Source: Methylomonas fluvii
GTDB lineage: Bacteria; Pseudomonadota; Gammaproteobacteria; Methylococcales; Methylomonadaceae
Length of the DNA: 64,000 nucleotides
Direction of reading: 5' to 3'
NCBI RefSeq assembly: GCF_014850975.1
Contig: NZ_JACXST010000001.1
Span: 1,240,001-1,304,000, forward strand
Part shown: positions 1-9,085 of the stretch, piece after piece
Layout: each line of letters starts with the position of its first letter
Position numbering within the stretch: position 1 is the stretch's first letter
The notes under the pieces: generated by a model
What the model was told of the DNA's origin: nothing
What the model saw: the letters and a program-made list of their open reading frames with translations, nothing else
Databases searched by the model: none
Position numbers and translations under genes: made by a program

Positions 1-6
1 AAAACA

Positions 7-951
7 ATGAAAACCCTCTATCCGGACATTTCGCCGTTCCATACCTTTTTTCTGGAAACCGATAGCGAGCATCGCGTCTATGTCGAGCGATCCGGCAATC
101 CGGCCGGTATTCCGGTGATTTTTTTGCATGGCGGACCATGCTCAGGCACCAAACCGGATCATCGGCGGTTTTTCGATCCCGAGTGCTACAACATTATCCT
201 GATGGATCAGCGCGGTTGCGGATTATCCGAGCCGTTTGGCGAATTGCAAGGTAATACCACTCAGGATTTGCTGGCCGATATGGAGCGTATCCGCACGCAA
301 TTACGGATTGAAAAATGGTTGCTATTCGGCGGTTCCTGGGGCGGCACGTTGGCTTTGCTTTATGCTCAGCAGCATCCGGCTCAGGTGTTGGCCATGATTT
401 TGCGCGGTGTGTTTCTAGCGAGGCAGGCCGATATGGCGTGGTTTCTGGGTGATGGCGTCAATAAAATCTACCCCGAGCGTTGGCAGATCTTGTTGGATAA
501 CTTGCCCAATTTGCCGGACGCCAATGTCTTGGAGCGATTGGTGGAGGCTGTTTTTGGTGCCGATCAGGAAGCCGCTAAGCACGCTGCTCAGCAATGGCAG
601 GCCTGGAGCGGACAAGTGGCGCTGGGCAATGACTATTTGGAAAGTATGGAATCGGTTAGCGAGCAGATGCTGCGCCAGGTAAAAATGGAATTGTCTTATG
701 CGATACACGACTATTTCATCCGCGAAAATCAAATCCTGGAAAACTGTGCCGATTTACATTCGATACCGACGATCATCATTCACGGCCGAAACGATTTGAC
801 TTGTCCTGTGGAGGCCGGCTGGCGCCTGCATCAAGCGTTGCCGCAATCGCGTTACGTCGTGCTGCCGAATGCCGGCCACATTGCGCGAGGCGATGAGATG
901 ATCGATGCGTTGGTGTCCGCGACGGATGAAATGGCCAAGCTTTTAGCGTAG
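7..951 (+). CDS. pip: Proline iminopeptidase (alpha/beta hydrolase)
   Basis: Predicted cytoplasmic serine peptidase (family S33) that releases N-terminal proline from peptides. The 314-residue length is normal for the family. The nucleophile elbow GGSWGG (Ser110) is followed by the acid in GRNDLTCP and the histidine in NAGHIARG near the C-terminus, giving a complete catalytic triad. MDQRGCGLSEP is the usual family signature. The oxyanion-loop motif reads HGGPCSG where most relatives have HGGPG, a minor variation. It ends 11 bases before ubiX on the same strand, so the two may be cotranscribed. No signal peptide. Family assignment is firm; substrate preference is inferred. Confidence 0.9.
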   Translation: MKTLYPDISPFHTFFLETDSEHRVYVERSGNPAGIPVIFLHGGPCSGTKPDHRRFFDPECYNIILMDQRGCGLSEPFGELQGNTTQDLLADMERIRTQLRIEKWLLFGGSWGGTLALLYAQQHPAQVLAMILRGVFLARQADMAWFLGDGVNKIYPERWQILLDNLPNLPDANVLERLVEAVFGADQEAAKHAAQQWQAWSGQVALGNDYLESMESVSEQMLRQVKMELSYAIHDYFIRENQILENCADLHSIPTIIIHGRNDLTCPVEAGWRLHQALPQSRYVVLPNAGHIARGDEMIDALVSATDEMAKLLA

Positions 952-962
952 ACAAGGGCATT

Positions 963-1544
963 ATGAGCAATAAAAAACGACTGGTCATCGGTATGACCGG
1001 CGCCACCGGGGCCATTTATGGCGTCAGGATGCTGCAAATACTGCGGGAACGAGACGATTGGGAAACGCATCTGGTGGTATCGTCCGCCGGCTTGGTTAAC
1101 CTGAAATACGAGCTGGATATGGATCGGGCTGCTTTGTATGCATTGGCGGATGTCACGCACGGCATAAACGATATTGCGTCCTGTATTGCCAGCGGTTCTT
1201 TCAAGACCGAGGGTGTGGTGATTGCGCCGTGTTCGATGAAAACCCTGGCTGCAGTGGCGCACGGGTTTGGTGATAACTTGATTTCCCGGGCGGCGGACGT
1301 GGCATTGAAAGAGCGCCGCAAAACAGTGCTGGTGCCCCGCGAGACACCGTTAAATTTGGCGCATATCCGCAATATGGCCAGCGTCACGGAAATGGGCGGG
1401 ATTATCTATCCGCCGATGCCGGCTTTTTACAACAAGACCGATTCCGTGCGGGCAATGGTTGATGAGGGTGTGGGGCGAATCCTGGATATGTTCGGGGTGG
1501 ACGCGACGGGGCTATTCAAGCCTTGGACGGGTTTGGACGGTTAA
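963..1544 (+). CDS. ubiX: Flavin prenyltransferase UbiX
   Basis: Makes prenylated FMN, the cofactor of the UbiD decarboxylase of ubiquinone biosynthesis, from FMN and dimethylallyl phosphate. The 193-residue flavoprotein opens with the nucleotide-binding GMTGATGAIYGVRML segment. It carries APCSMKTLAAVAHG and the conserved VLVPRETPLN stretch followed by HIRNM that form the FMN and isoprenoid site. Length and motifs match the family throughout. It lies just downstream of the peptidase gene. No ubiD is in the window, so the partner must be elsewhere. Confidence 0.93.
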   Translation: MSNKKRLVIGMTGATGAIYGVRMLQILRERDDWETHLVVSSAGLVNLKYELDMDRAALYALADVTHGINDIASCIASGSFKTEGVVIAPCSMKTLAAVAHGFGDNLISRAADVALKERRKTVLVPRETPLNLAHIRNMASVTEMGGIIYPPMPAFYNKTDSVRAMVDEGVGRILDMFGVDATGLFKPWTGLDG

Positions 1545-1766
1545 GTTTTTGTCAGTCCGGACTGAATGCAAGGTTTTTACTGGGTAAATAGTCGCTCTTC
1601 AATTGACAGGGTGCCTTATTCTGATTTAGAGTTGCCGCACTCGCGAAAACTGCCCATCGACAAAGGCTTGCGGCGCTCTCGACTTAAAGGCCTGAAAACG
1701 GTGTTTTGGTTGGGGGGTGGGTCTTAAAAACAATAACTGTAACTATAACAATCGGAGCACATTAGT

Positions 1767-2414
1767 ATGGCAAGACCATTAATTCAAATGGCGTTGGATT
1801 CACTGGATTTCAACCAAACCGTTGCATTGGCTGATCAAGTAGCGCCTTATGTTGATATTTTTGAAATTGGTACACCTTGCATCAAGTACAACGGTATCAA
1901 CCTGGTTAAAGAACTGAGACAACGTTACCCAGACAAATTGTTGTTGGTTGACCTGAAAACCATGGACGCAGGCGAATACGAAGCCGGTGCTTTCTATGCT
2001 GCTGGCGCGGACATCTGCACCGTATTGGGTGTATCCGGTTTGGCCACTATCGCAGGCGTTATCAAAGCGGCGAAAAAACACGGTGCTGAAACTCAAATCG
2101 ACTTGATCAACGTAGCCGACAAAGCAGACTGCGCAAGAGAGTCTGTTAAATTGGGCGCTCAAATCGTTGGTATTCACACCGGTCTGGACGCGCAAGCAGC
2201 TGGTCACACGCCATTTACTGATCTGAACGACATCGCTCGTTTGGGCTTGAATGTGCGTATCTCTGTTGCCGGCGGTATCAAACAAGCGACTGTACAACAA
2301 GTCGTTGAAGCAGGCGCTAACATCATCGTTGTTGGTGCTGCTATCTATGGCGCGCCTTCACCTGCTGAAGCTGCTCGCGAAATCCGCGAACTGGTTGACG
2401 CTGCTGCTGCATAA
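1767..2414 (+). CDS. hxlA: 3-hexulose-6-phosphate synthase
   Basis: Key enzyme of the ribulose monophosphate cycle: condenses formaldehyde with ribulose 5-phosphate to give hexulose 6-phosphate. The 215-residue OMP-decarboxylase-fold barrel shows LVDLKTMDAGEYEAG, the acidic and lysine active-site segment, then GADICTVLGVSG and the C-terminal phosphate-binding VAGGIKQATV and VVGAAIYGA. A GGAG ribosome site lies 9 bases before the ATG. Codon usage looks like that of a highly expressed gene. No 6-phospho-3-hexuloisomerase gene adjoins it; transketolase is next, and a hairpin separates the two. This gene is the main evidence that the organism is a RuMP-cycle methylotroph. Confidence 0.96.
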   Translation: MARPLIQMALDSLDFNQTVALADQVAPYVDIFEIGTPCIKYNGINLVKELRQRYPDKLLLVDLKTMDAGEYEAGAFYAAGADICTVLGVSGLATIAGVIKAAKKHGAETQIDLINVADKADCARESVKLGAQIVGIHTGLDAQAAGHTPFTDLNDIARLGLNVRISVAGGIKQATVQQVVEAGANIIVVGAAIYGAPSPAEAAREIRELVDAAAA

Positions 2415-2450
2415 GCCAGCTTTGGCAATTCCTATTTGTTAGGAAATATA

Positions 2451-2478
2451 AGGACGGGTGGTTAACGCCACTCGTCCT
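2451..2478 (+). terminator. Hairpin after hexulose-phosphate synthase
   Basis: An 11-bp stem (one G-T pair) with a 6-base loop follows the synthase stop codon by about 36 bases. The downstream run is short (TTCGTTCG), so it could be a weak terminator or an mRNA-stabilising hairpin rather than a strong intrinsic terminator. Confidence 0.5.
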
Positions 2479-2564
2479 TTCGTTCGTTATAACCCCCAGT
2501 TTTTATCGGGCACGGCCGATTATGAGGCCGGCTCGCACTACCAGATTCATAAGGAGAACCAAAC

Positions 2565-4580
2565 ATGCCTTCGCGCCGAGACTTAGCGAACGCCATCCGC
2601 GCACTTAGCATGGACGCCGTACAGAAAGCCAACTCCGGGCACCCCGGTGCCCCGATGGGGATGGCTGACATCGCAGAAGTATTGTGGAACGATTTTCTGC
2701 AACACAACCCCAGCAACCCTAAATGGCCCAACCGCGACCGCTTCATTCTGTCCAACGGCCACGGCTCCATGCTGATTTATTCCTTGTTGCACTTGGCCGG
2801 CTACAATCTGCCGATCGAAGAACTGAAACAGTTCCGCCAACTGCATTCGCAAACCCCAGGACACCCTGAATACGGTTACACCGAGGGCGTTGAAACCACC
2901 ACCGGTCCCTTGGGACAAGGCATCACCAATGCCGTCGGTTTCGCCTTGGCGGAACGTACCCTGGCCGGCCAATTCAACCGTCCGGGCCACGATATCGTCG
3001 ACCACCACACCTACGTCTTCCTGGGTGACGGCTGCTTGATGGAAGGGATCTCCCACGAAGCCTGCTCATTGGCCGGCTCCATGAAATTGGGCAAACTGAT
3101 CGCCTTCTACGACGACAACAACATCTCCATCGACGGCGAAGTCCGCGGTCATGGTAACGTCGCCGGCTGGTTCCTGGATGACACGCCAAAACGCTTTGAA
3201 GCCTACGGCTGGCACGTCATCCCTAAAGTCGATGGCCACGACGCCGACGCTGTCAAAGCGGCGATTGAAGCGGCGAAAAAAGTCACCGACAAACCGACCA
3301 TCATCTGCTGCCAAACCACCATCGGTTTTGGTTCGCCGAACAAACAAGGCAAAGAAGAATGCCACGGTGCGGCCTTAGGTGAAGCCGAAATCGCTCTGAC
3401 CCGTGAAAACCTGGGTTGGTCGCATGCGCCGTTCGAAATCCCTGCCGACATCAAAGCCGGTTGGGATGCCAACGCCAAAGGTGCCCGTCTGGAAAGCGCC
3501 TGGAACGACAAATTTGCGGCTTACAAAGCGGCACATCCGGAATTGGCAGCCGAATTCGAACGTCGGGTTATCAAAAATGAACTGCCGACCGATTGGGCGG
3601 ATAAATCCAACGCCTTCATCGCAGCCGTCAACGAAAAAGGCGAAACCATCGCCAGCCGCAAAGCCTCACAAAATACCCTGAACGGTTTTGGTCCCTTATT
3701 GCCCGAACTGCTGGGCGGCTCTGCCGACTTGGCCGGTTCCAACCTGACCCTGTGGTCCGGCTGTAAAGACGTCAACCAACCCGGCTTCGACGGCAACTAC
3801 GTCTACTACGGCGTGCGTGAATTCGGTATGTCCGCCATCATGAACGGCATCACCCTGCACGGCGGCTTCAAACCCTACGGCGCGACCTTCCTGATGTTCT
3901 CGGAATACGCCCGTAACGCCCTGCGCATGGCCGCGTTGATGAAAATTCCGACCATCTTCGTTTACACCCACGACTCCATCGGTCTGGGCGAAGACGGTCC
4001 GACTCACCAACCCGTCGAACAAACCGCCACCCTGCGCATGATTCCGAACATGCAGGTCTGGCGTCCTTGCGACGCCGTCGAGTCGGCCGTGTGCTGGAAA
4101 GCCGCGATCGAACGCACTGACGGGCCAAGCACCCTGATCTTCTCCCGGCAAAACCTGGCGCACATGGCGCGCAGCCAAGCCCAGATTGACGGCATCAGTA
4201 AAGGTGGCTACATCCTGAAAGACAGCGCCGGTACCCCGGATGCCATCATCATTGCCACCGGTTCTGAAGTGGAATTGGCGGTTAAAGCCGCTGAAGCGCT
4301 GGAAGCCAAAGGCAAAAACATCCGCGTGGTGTCCTTGCCATCGACCAATGTCTTTGAAGCGCAAGACCAAGCGTACAAAGACAGCGTATTGCCGCCAAGC
4401 GTTACCAAGCGCGTGGTGGTAGAAGCGGGAGTAACCGACAGCTGGTGGAAATATGCCGGCAGCGCGGGTAGAGTCGTAGGATTGGACCGTTTCGGCGAAT
4501 CGGCCCCGGCAGGTCAACTCTTCAAAGAGTTCGGCTTTACCGTGGACAATGTCGTCGCTAATGTGGAAGCTGTGCTTTAA
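2565..4580 (+). CDS. tkt: Transketolase
   Basis: Transfers two-carbon ketol units between sugar phosphates. In this organism it would regenerate the ribulose 5-phosphate acceptor for formaldehyde fixation. At 671 residues it has normal length. The thiamine diphosphate/Mg site [13 protein letters not shown] ... DDNNISIDG lies near residues 155-190. The pyrimidine domain carries [12 protein letters not shown] and [19 protein letters not shown] near residues 415-485. A strong ribosome site (AAGGAGAA) precedes the ATG. Placement after the hexulose-phosphate synthase fits a role in the regeneration branch of the RuMP cycle. Confidence 0.97.
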   Translation: MPSRRDLANAIRALSMDAVQKANSGHPGAPMGMADIAEVLWNDFLQHNPSNPKWPNRDRFILSNGHGSMLIYSLLHLAGYNLPIEELKQFRQLHSQTPGHPEYGYTEGVETTTGPLGQGITNAVGFALAERTLAGQFNRPGHDIVDHHTYVFLGDGCLMEGISHEACSLAGSMKLGKLIAFYDDNNISIDGEVRGHGNVAGWFLDDTPKRFEAYGWHVIPKVDGHDADAVKAAIEAAKKVTDKPTIICCQTTIGFGSPNKQGKEECHGAALGEAEIALTRENLGWSHAPFEIPADIKAGWDANAKGARLESAWNDKFAAYKAAHPELAAEFERRVIKNELPTDWADKSNAFIAAVNEKGETIASRKASQNTLNGFGPLLPELLGGSADLAGSNLTLWSGCKDVNQPGFDGNYVYYGVREFGMSAIMNGITLHGGFKPYGATFLMFSEYARNALRMAALMKIPTIFVYTHDSIGLGEDGPTHQPVEQTATLRMIPNMQVWRPCDAVESAVCWKAAIERTDGPSTLIFSRQNLAHMARSQAQIDGISKGGYILKDSAGTPDAIIIATGSEVELAVKAAEALEAKGKNIRVVSLPSTNVFEAQDQAYKDSVLPPSVTKRVVVEAGVTDSWWKYAGSAGRVVGLDRFGESAPAGQLFKEFGFTVDNVVANVEAVL

Positions 4581-4595
4581 TAGGCGCTAAGTAAA

Positions 4596-4628
4596 GGGCC
4601 TGTCGGTGACGAGGTTGCCGACAGGCCC
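4596..4628 (+). terminator. Hairpin after transketolase
   Basis: A perfect 11-bp GC-rich stem (GGGCCTGTCGG and its complement) with an 11-base loop begins 15 bases after the tkt stop. The following run is only GTCTTTAATC, so termination may be incomplete. No other function is apparent. Confidence 0.55.
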
Positions 4629-4657
4629 GTCTTTAATCAATAGAGTAAGGTGGAATC

Positions 4658-4942
4658 ATGATAAACACGCAATTGATTAAGAAGTTTTTAATGGGCTTGC
4701 TGTTGACCGTATCGGCTGTTGCCAGTGCCCAGGAATATCCTGCCGCGGATTTTCAACCTAAGGTTCTCTATAGAGATCCGGCTATTGCTGAAGTAGCCAA
4801 GGCTAGCTCTCCGGTCGCCGCTACCAGTAATGCTAGTGCGCCTTGCGCCGAAGCAAAGCATGAGCCGACCTCAGAAGTTGACGCCAAGTATCCGGCAGCT
4901 AACTTTCAGCCTAAAGTAGTATTCAGCGCAGCGGGTTCCTAG
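4658..4942 (+). CDS. Small exported protein with duplicated FQPKV motif
   Basis: I do not recognise a named family. The 94-residue product starts with a good signal peptide (MINTQLIKKFLMGLLLTVSAVASAQ, cleavage likely after VASA). The mature part of about 70 residues contains two copies of a short motif, YPAADFQPKVLY and YPAANFQPKVVF, at its two ends. They are separated by an Ala/Ser-rich linker with a single Cys. A ribosome site (TAAGGTGG) precedes the ATG. It sits between tkt and the TGVAKYL-repeat gene, in the same direction. The duplicated motif suggests a small periplasmic or envelope-associated binding peptide; its function is unknown. Confidence 0.7.
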   Translation: MINTQLIKKFLMGLLLTVSAVASAQEYPAADFQPKVLYRDPAIAEVAKASSPVAATSNASAPCAEAKHEPTSEVDAKYPAANFQPKVVFSAAGS

Positions 4943-5021
4943 TATTTTTAGGCTATACCGTGAATTTGATGAACTCGTCGTCTAGACACATAACAATTAT
5001 TACATTCAGGAGTATTCTCAA

Positions 5022-6428
5022 ATGGCAACAAACAGTTTGATGAATAGCTTATTCGGCTTTTTGTTCGACAATTCGAGCAGTCGTGATAGTCGGTCGGAAG
5101 CTTATTCTCGTGTCGACAGCGAAGACGCGCAATTGACCGGTGTAGCCCGTTATCTGCAAAAACTTGAGCCGCCTAAGCCGGAGTTGGATGAAAACGGCCA
5201 GCCGTTGACCGGGGTGGCGAAATATTTAGCCTTGCAAGCACAATTGGAAAAAGCCCGGCAACCCGTCGAAGAGGTGGCTGTCGTGGAGCCGGTTGTAGAG
5301 GAAGCGGTAGAAGAAGAAATTGAAGAAATTGAAGAAGTTGCCGAAGTAGTGGAAGAGGTTGTCGAAGACGTAATCGAGAGCGAGCCGGTTGCGACGGGTG
5401 TTGATAAATACTTGATTCAACAACAGGCAAATCCGGTTACTCGGGTAGCGAAATACCTGATCAAGCAATCGATTTTGTCTAAAGAAGCACCGGTGACAGG
5501 GGTTTCTAAATACATTACCAAAAATGATCGGGAAGACCATGTGGTGACCAATGTCGCCAAATACGTCATTCGGCAAAATATGCAGAGCGGTTCGACGCCA
5601 TTGGTTACCGGTGTTGCCAAATACGTATTGAAGCAAGATGTATTGGCAAAAGAAGCGCCAATCGCAACCGGTGTGAGCAAATACGTTACCAAGCAAGCTT
5701 TGTTGGCAAGAGATGCGCCATTAGTAACCGGTGTGGCTAAGTATGTCGCTCAACAGGAACGCTTATTGAAAGAGCAAGCACCTTTAACTGGCGTTGCTAA
5801 ATTTTTGGCGGAGCAGGTGGCGGCGGATAGAAAAGCGGCTGCTGCGGCTTTGATTGCACGATATGTTGCGGCGGAAGCGCTAGCGCAACAGGAAAAAGCG
5901 GAGGCCCAGTTGAATCAAGAACAAAATGCCCAGCAAGAATTGGCCGAGGAATTGGCATTTGAGGGTTCCGCAGTAGAGCGTTACCTGGCTAGGCAGGCTG
6001 CGTCTGCCCAACAAGCGCCAAAGCCAACCGGTGTTGCCAAATATCTGGCTAAACAGTTGCAATTGCAAAGTCAGGCAGAGCCTTTAACCGGTGTTGCCCG
6101 TTACCTTGCCAAGCAAGCAATATTGACCAGACAACTGCCGCCGCCTACTGGTGTCAGCAAGTATTTAGCCAAGCAAATATTAGCGCAAAAACCTGTTGCC
6201 GAATTGAGCTCGGTTAGCCGATATGTCACTAAACATGAGTTGCTGGATAAGGATTCAAAAGAACTCACTGGTGTAGCCAGATACATGTCCAAACAGGACG
6301 CGCTAGCAAAGGATGCGCCTGGCGTGTCGGGTGTGGCACGTTACATGGCAAAGCAAGCCTTGCAGTCCAAGGATGAGGTTGTGGCTAGAACTACCGGGGT
6401 AGAGAAATACTTACGTAAACAAGCTTAG
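5022..6428 (+). CDS. TGVAKYL-repeat protein, function unknown
   Basis: A 468-residue protein built almost entirely of a repeat of about 20 residues with core TGVAKYLxKQ. About 19 copies can be counted, two of them degenerate (IARYVAAEA and VERYLARQ). Copies differ at the A/S/E, K/R and L/V/I/M positions, so they are old rather than recent duplications. A strongly acidic, valine-rich stretch (about residues 85-125, rich in EEVVE) interrupts the array after the second copy. There is no signal peptide or membrane segment. The repeats probably form short helices, suggesting a scaffold or filament-like protein. A strong terminator follows. No function can be assigned from the sequence. Confidence 0.85.
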   Translation: MATNSLMNSLFGFLFDNSSSRDSRSEAYSRVDSEDAQLTGVARYLQKLEPPKPELDENGQPLTGVAKYLALQAQLEKARQPVEEVAVVEPVVEEAVEEEIEEIEEVAEVVEEVVEDVIESEPVATGVDKYLIQQQANPVTRVAKYLIKQSILSKEAPVTGVSKYITKNDREDHVVTNVAKYVIRQNMQSGSTPLVTGVAKYVLKQDVLAKEAPIATGVSKYVTKQALLARDAPLVTGVAKYVAQQERLLKEQAPLTGVAKFLAEQVAADRKAAAAALIARYVAAEALAQQEKAEAQLNQEQNAQQELAEELAFEGSAVERYLARQAASAQQAPKPTGVAKYLAKQLQLQSQAEPLTGVARYLAKQAILTRQLPPPTGVSKYLAKQILAQKPVAELSSVSRYVTKHELLDKDSKELTGVARYMSKQDALAKDAPGVSGVARYMAKQALQSKDEVVARTTGVEKYLRKQA

Positions 6429-6441
6429 TACCTACTTGAAT

Positions 6442-6477
6442 AAGCCGGCACTTCCTTTTGGAAGTGCCGGCTTTTTT
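6442..6477 (+). terminator. Intrinsic terminator after the repeat protein
   Basis: A perfect 14-bp stem (AAGCCGGCACTTCC) with a TTTT loop is followed by a run of six T. This is a textbook Rho-independent terminator 13 bases after the stop codon. Confidence 0.92.
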
Positions 6478-6587
6478 ATGTCTGCTGGTTTTAGTGCGTC
6501 GAAGGGGGTCGGCAAGCCAGTGATTTATACAGCTTTGCCGAATCTGTATTATCATGACCGCCCACATTCAAATTTTTTGCAGGGATC

Positions 6588-6944
6588 TTGATGTCTCGTT
6601 TATTGGGTTTTAGCTTGATGCTGTTTTTGCCGATCTTTGCTTTTGCCGCAGGCCCTGATGCCAATGAATTGGTGCCGGTTCCGGAGCCGCCTGATTTGCC
6701 GGCTCCGGTGCAGTCGGGGGAAGAGATGGAGCCCGACATTACCATTATTCGTAAAGGCAAAGACACTATTCAGGAGTTTCGCCGCAACGGCAAACTATAC
6801 ATGGTGAAAATCCAGCCTCAGGTTGGTCCGGCTTACTACATGCTGGATACCAACGGCGACGAGCAGATGGATGTGAAAAAAAATGATTTGGACGAAAACA
6901 CCAATATCAACAAGTGGACTTTGTTTGAATGGGATTTCAATTGA
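6588..6944 (+). CDS. DUF2782 family exported protein
   Basis: A 118-residue protein with an N-terminal signal peptide (MSRLLGFSLMLFLPIFAFAA). A Pro-rich linker leads to the conserved core DITIIRKGKDTIQEFRRNGK, LYMVKIQPQVGPAYYMLD and NGDEQMD. This matches the DUF2782 family of small proteobacterial periplasmic proteins, whose role is unknown. The ATG was chosen because it gives a complete signal peptide and has AGGGATCTTG just upstream. It stands alone between a terminator and a convergent gene. Confidence 0.8.
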   Translation: MMSRLLGFSLMLFLPIFAFAAGPDANELVPVPEPPDLPAPVQSGEEMEPDITIIRKGKDTIQEFRRNGKLYMVKIQPQVGPAYYMLDTNGDEQMDVKKNDLDENTNINKWTLFEWDFN

Positions 6945-6981
6945 TCTAATTGAATATATCCTCCCAATATTGCATCTGAGA

Positions 6982-7392
6982 TTACTCGGCAATTTTTAGC
7001 AACCAGCCGCCGTCCGCATCGCATTTACTGACTTTTGCCTTGGCTTTTACCGAGATTCTGACGACCGTATTTTTAAGGTCGTCAGGCAGTTTGCCTTTCA
7101 CCAAATAGAACGTGTCCTTGTCTTCAATTTGAACCGCGACAGGTTGCTGTTTAATGCTGACATGAATGTGGCCCGGCCCATTGCTGCCGGAAACCGCAAA
7201 TGAAAACTCCGAACCTGGTTTGACTGTGGCTAAATGTTCCGGCGTGTAGCGGCTAATTTTAGCGTTGATGCACCCGCTGCCCTCTGCGCCGCTCGCTCCG
7301 CCGTGACCGCCATGACTTGGTGTGGATTGCGACCAAGCGGAATTGCCGAAACCGATGGTTAATAATGCTATGGCAAAAAGACGTGTGCGCAT
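6982..7392 (-). CDS. Exported hypothetical protein, His/Gly-rich linker
   Basis: A 136-residue product with a signal peptide ending near SAWSQ. A short HGGHGG segment, one Cys early in the mature part (GCINAK) and one near the C-terminus (SKCDADGG) could form a disulfide. The middle reads like a beta-rich domain (FSFAVSGSNGPGHIHVSIKQ). I do not recognise a family with certainty. The HGGHGG and HIH motifs leave metal binding possible but unproven. It faces the DUF2782 gene tail to tail with 37 bases between them. Confidence 0.7.
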   Translation of the reverse strand: MRTRLFAIALLTIGFGNSAWSQSTPSHGGHGGASGAEGSGCINAKISRYTPEHLATVKPGSEFSFAVSGSNGPGHIHVSIKQQPVAVQIEDKDTFYLVKGKLPDDLKNTVVRISVKAKAKVSKCDADGGWLLKIAE

Positions 7393-7567
7393 GGGTATTC
7401 CTCATGTTCTTGTTTTAGGATGGCGGCGATTATATGTTCTAAGCCTGCAAGTTTGAAGTGCAAGCGATAAACGGTCTGACGGTATTGATTTGATCTTTCT
7501 GCCGGGATTGGTTTACATTGCGTTACGGTTTGGTTTGCATATTAACAACAATAAAATGGGGGAGAAG

Positions 7568-7855
7568 ATGTTATTTCTGGCTAAGTTATGCGGTATTTTG
7601 ACCTTGGTTTGGTTTTACATGGCGGCGAAAAATCATGGCGGCCCGTTAATTAATTGGTCTGTGATTGGTCTGATAGGGTATTGGCTGACTTGGTGGTTAT
7701 CCAAAATGCTGATTGTGGTGCCTTTGGCCGGCATGGTAACCAAGCATTCGGTGACGGAGTTTTTGCTTACCCAATTACCTGTATTCGTCGCACTGGCAGC
7801 TTGCTATCTGATTAGAAAAAAATTGATAGCCAGTTTGTCGGCCGCTGGTCAATAA
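7568..7855 (+). CDS. Small integral membrane protein
   Basis: About 95 residues with three hydrophobic segments: LAKLCGILTLVWFYMAA, WSVIGLIGYWLTWWL, and a C-terminal one around FVALAACYLI. The open frame extends to 7490. The ATG at 7568 is preferred because a GGGGGAGAAG ribosome site lies directly in front of it. No family recognised. Its stop codon abuts the start of the following short-chain dehydrogenase gene with no gap, so the two are very probably cotranscribed and translationally coupled. Confidence 0.65.
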   Translation: MLFLAKLCGILTLVWFYMAAKNHGGPLINWSVIGLIGYWLTWWLSKMLIVVPLAGMVTKHSVTEFLLTQLPVFVALAACYLIRKKLIASLSAAGQ

Positions 7856-8587
7856 ATGCCCAAAAATGTGCTGATAACCGGTGCGGCAAGACGCATCGGT
7901 GCGGCGTGTGCCCGCTTACTGCACGGTGAGGGTTGTAATGTGATTTTGCATTACAACCGCTCCGATGCAGACGCTTTGCGTTTAGCTGCCGAGTTGAATG
8001 GCGTGCGTGCCGATTCAGCAAGGGTATTAAGCGCCGATTTATCGGTGTTCAGTGGCGTCCAGAAGTTGGCCGAAGATGCGCAGGCTGAATGGGATGGTGT
8101 CGATGTTTTGGTGAATAACGCGTCCTTGTTTCAATCCGTGCCCCTTGGGCAAGTGACGGAACAGGACTGGGATTTGACCATGGTTAGCAATCTGAAAGCG
8201 CCGTTTTTTTTGTCGCAAGCGTTGTGGTCGTCACTAAAAGCTAAGCAGGGCTGTGTGGTCAATATCGCTGATATTCACGCCGAGACCGGTTTGCCGGGCT
8301 TTCCGGTTTACAGCGTGACTAAAGCCGGCTTAGTGGCGATGACGCGGATATTGGCCAGGGAAATGGCGCCGGAAGTTCGCGTTAATGCGGTGGCTCCGGG
8401 CGCTATTTTATGGCCGGAACAAGATGTAGCTGAAGCGGATCGGGTGGAAATCTTAAAAAAAGTGGCTTTGCAGCGTCGAGGCGAAGCAGACGATATTGCC
8501 AAAGCAGTAAGGTTTTTGGTTGGCAGCGCCGATTATATTACCGGCCAAGTATTGACTGTGGATGGTGGGCGGACTCTGTTTCGTTAA
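7856..8587 (+). CDS. folM: Pteridine reductase-like short-chain dehydrogenase
   Basis: A 243-residue NADPH-dependent SDR. The N-terminal TGAARRIG nucleotide motif with an Arg pair, NNASLF, catalytic YSVTK, and an Asp (ADIHAETG) in place of the usual catalytic Ser match pteridine reductase/FolM enzymes rather than ordinary SDRs. FolM reduces dihydromonapterin to tetrahydromonapterin and has weak dihydrofolate reductase activity. Two other pterin genes (folK, folB) lie convergently 13 bases downstream, which supports a pterin substrate. The TGQVLTVDGG C-terminus is standard. Confidence 0.85.
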   Translation: MPKNVLITGAARRIGAACARLLHGEGCNVILHYNRSDADALRLAAELNGVRADSARVLSADLSVFSGVQKLAEDAQAEWDGVDVLVNNASLFQSVPLGQVTEQDWDLTMVSNLKAPFFLSQALWSSLKAKQGCVVNIADIHAETGLPGFPVYSVTKAGLVAMTRILAREMAPEVRVNAVAPGAILWPEQDVAEADRVEILKKVALQRRGEADDIAKAVRFLVGSADYITGQVLTVDGGRTLFR

Positions 8588-8600
8588 AGGTTGCAGAGCG

Positions 8601-9083
8601 TTATTTCTCGAGTTTGGTTTGGCGTAAATCGCGCTTGTCGAAATCTTGCCACAGATCTTTGTAAGAACGTTTGCTTATCGGGTGAGTGGCGTTTGGCGCA
8701 ATTTCCGCTAAAGGCTCCAGTACGAAGGCATAATCCTCTATTTCATCGCGCGGAATTTGCAGTCTGCCGTCGCTAATAATTTGGTCGCCGTACAAAATCA
8801 AGTCCAAATCCAGGGTTCGGGCAGAGAATTTTTGGCTTTCCCTGCTACGGCCGTGGTCCAGTTCGATTTGCTTCAGCAATTTGGCGACTTCTTTCGCGGA
8901 TAGTATCGATTCGAATTGCACGACTAGGTTATGAAAGCTGTCTCCAACAAAGCCTACCGGTTCACTTTCGAAGATGCTGGAAATGGTCAGTTCTCCGAAT
9001 AATTCGCGTAGCGCGAGCAGGCTCGACGGAATGTGGATTTCCTTATCTATATTGCTGCCAATGCTGATATATCCGGTAGGCAT
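8601..9083 (-). CDS. folK: Hydroxymethyldihydropterin pyrophosphokinase
   Basis: Transfers pyrophosphate from ATP to 6-hydroxymethyl-7,8-dihydropterin, the penultimate step before dihydropteroate synthesis. The 160-residue protein shows YISIGSNID at the N-terminus, SSIFESEPVG with FHNLVVQFE, then the substrate/Mg signature RTLDLDLILYGD. Length is normal. The start codon lies two bases after the end of folB, so both form a folB-folK operon read leftward. Confidence 0.94.
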   Translation of the reverse strand: MPTGYISIGSNIDKEIHIPSSLLALRELFGELTISSIFESEPVGFVGDSFHNLVVQFESILSAKEVAKLLKQIELDHGRSRESQKFSARTLDLDLILYGDQIISDGRLQIPRDEIEDYAFVLEPLAEIAPNATHPISKRSYKDLWQDFDKRDLRQTKLEK

Positions 9084-9085
9084 GA

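Noticed and set aside
1603..1631. Sigma-70 promoter for hexulose-phosphate synthase
   Set aside because: A perfect TTGACA is present, but the -10 at the right distance (TTAGAG) is poor, so I do not list it as a feature.
5022..6428. Direct repeats resembling a CRISPR-like array
   Set aside because: The repeats are in one open reading frame, differ at the DNA level, and encode a conserved protein motif; there are no identical repeats with unique spacers.
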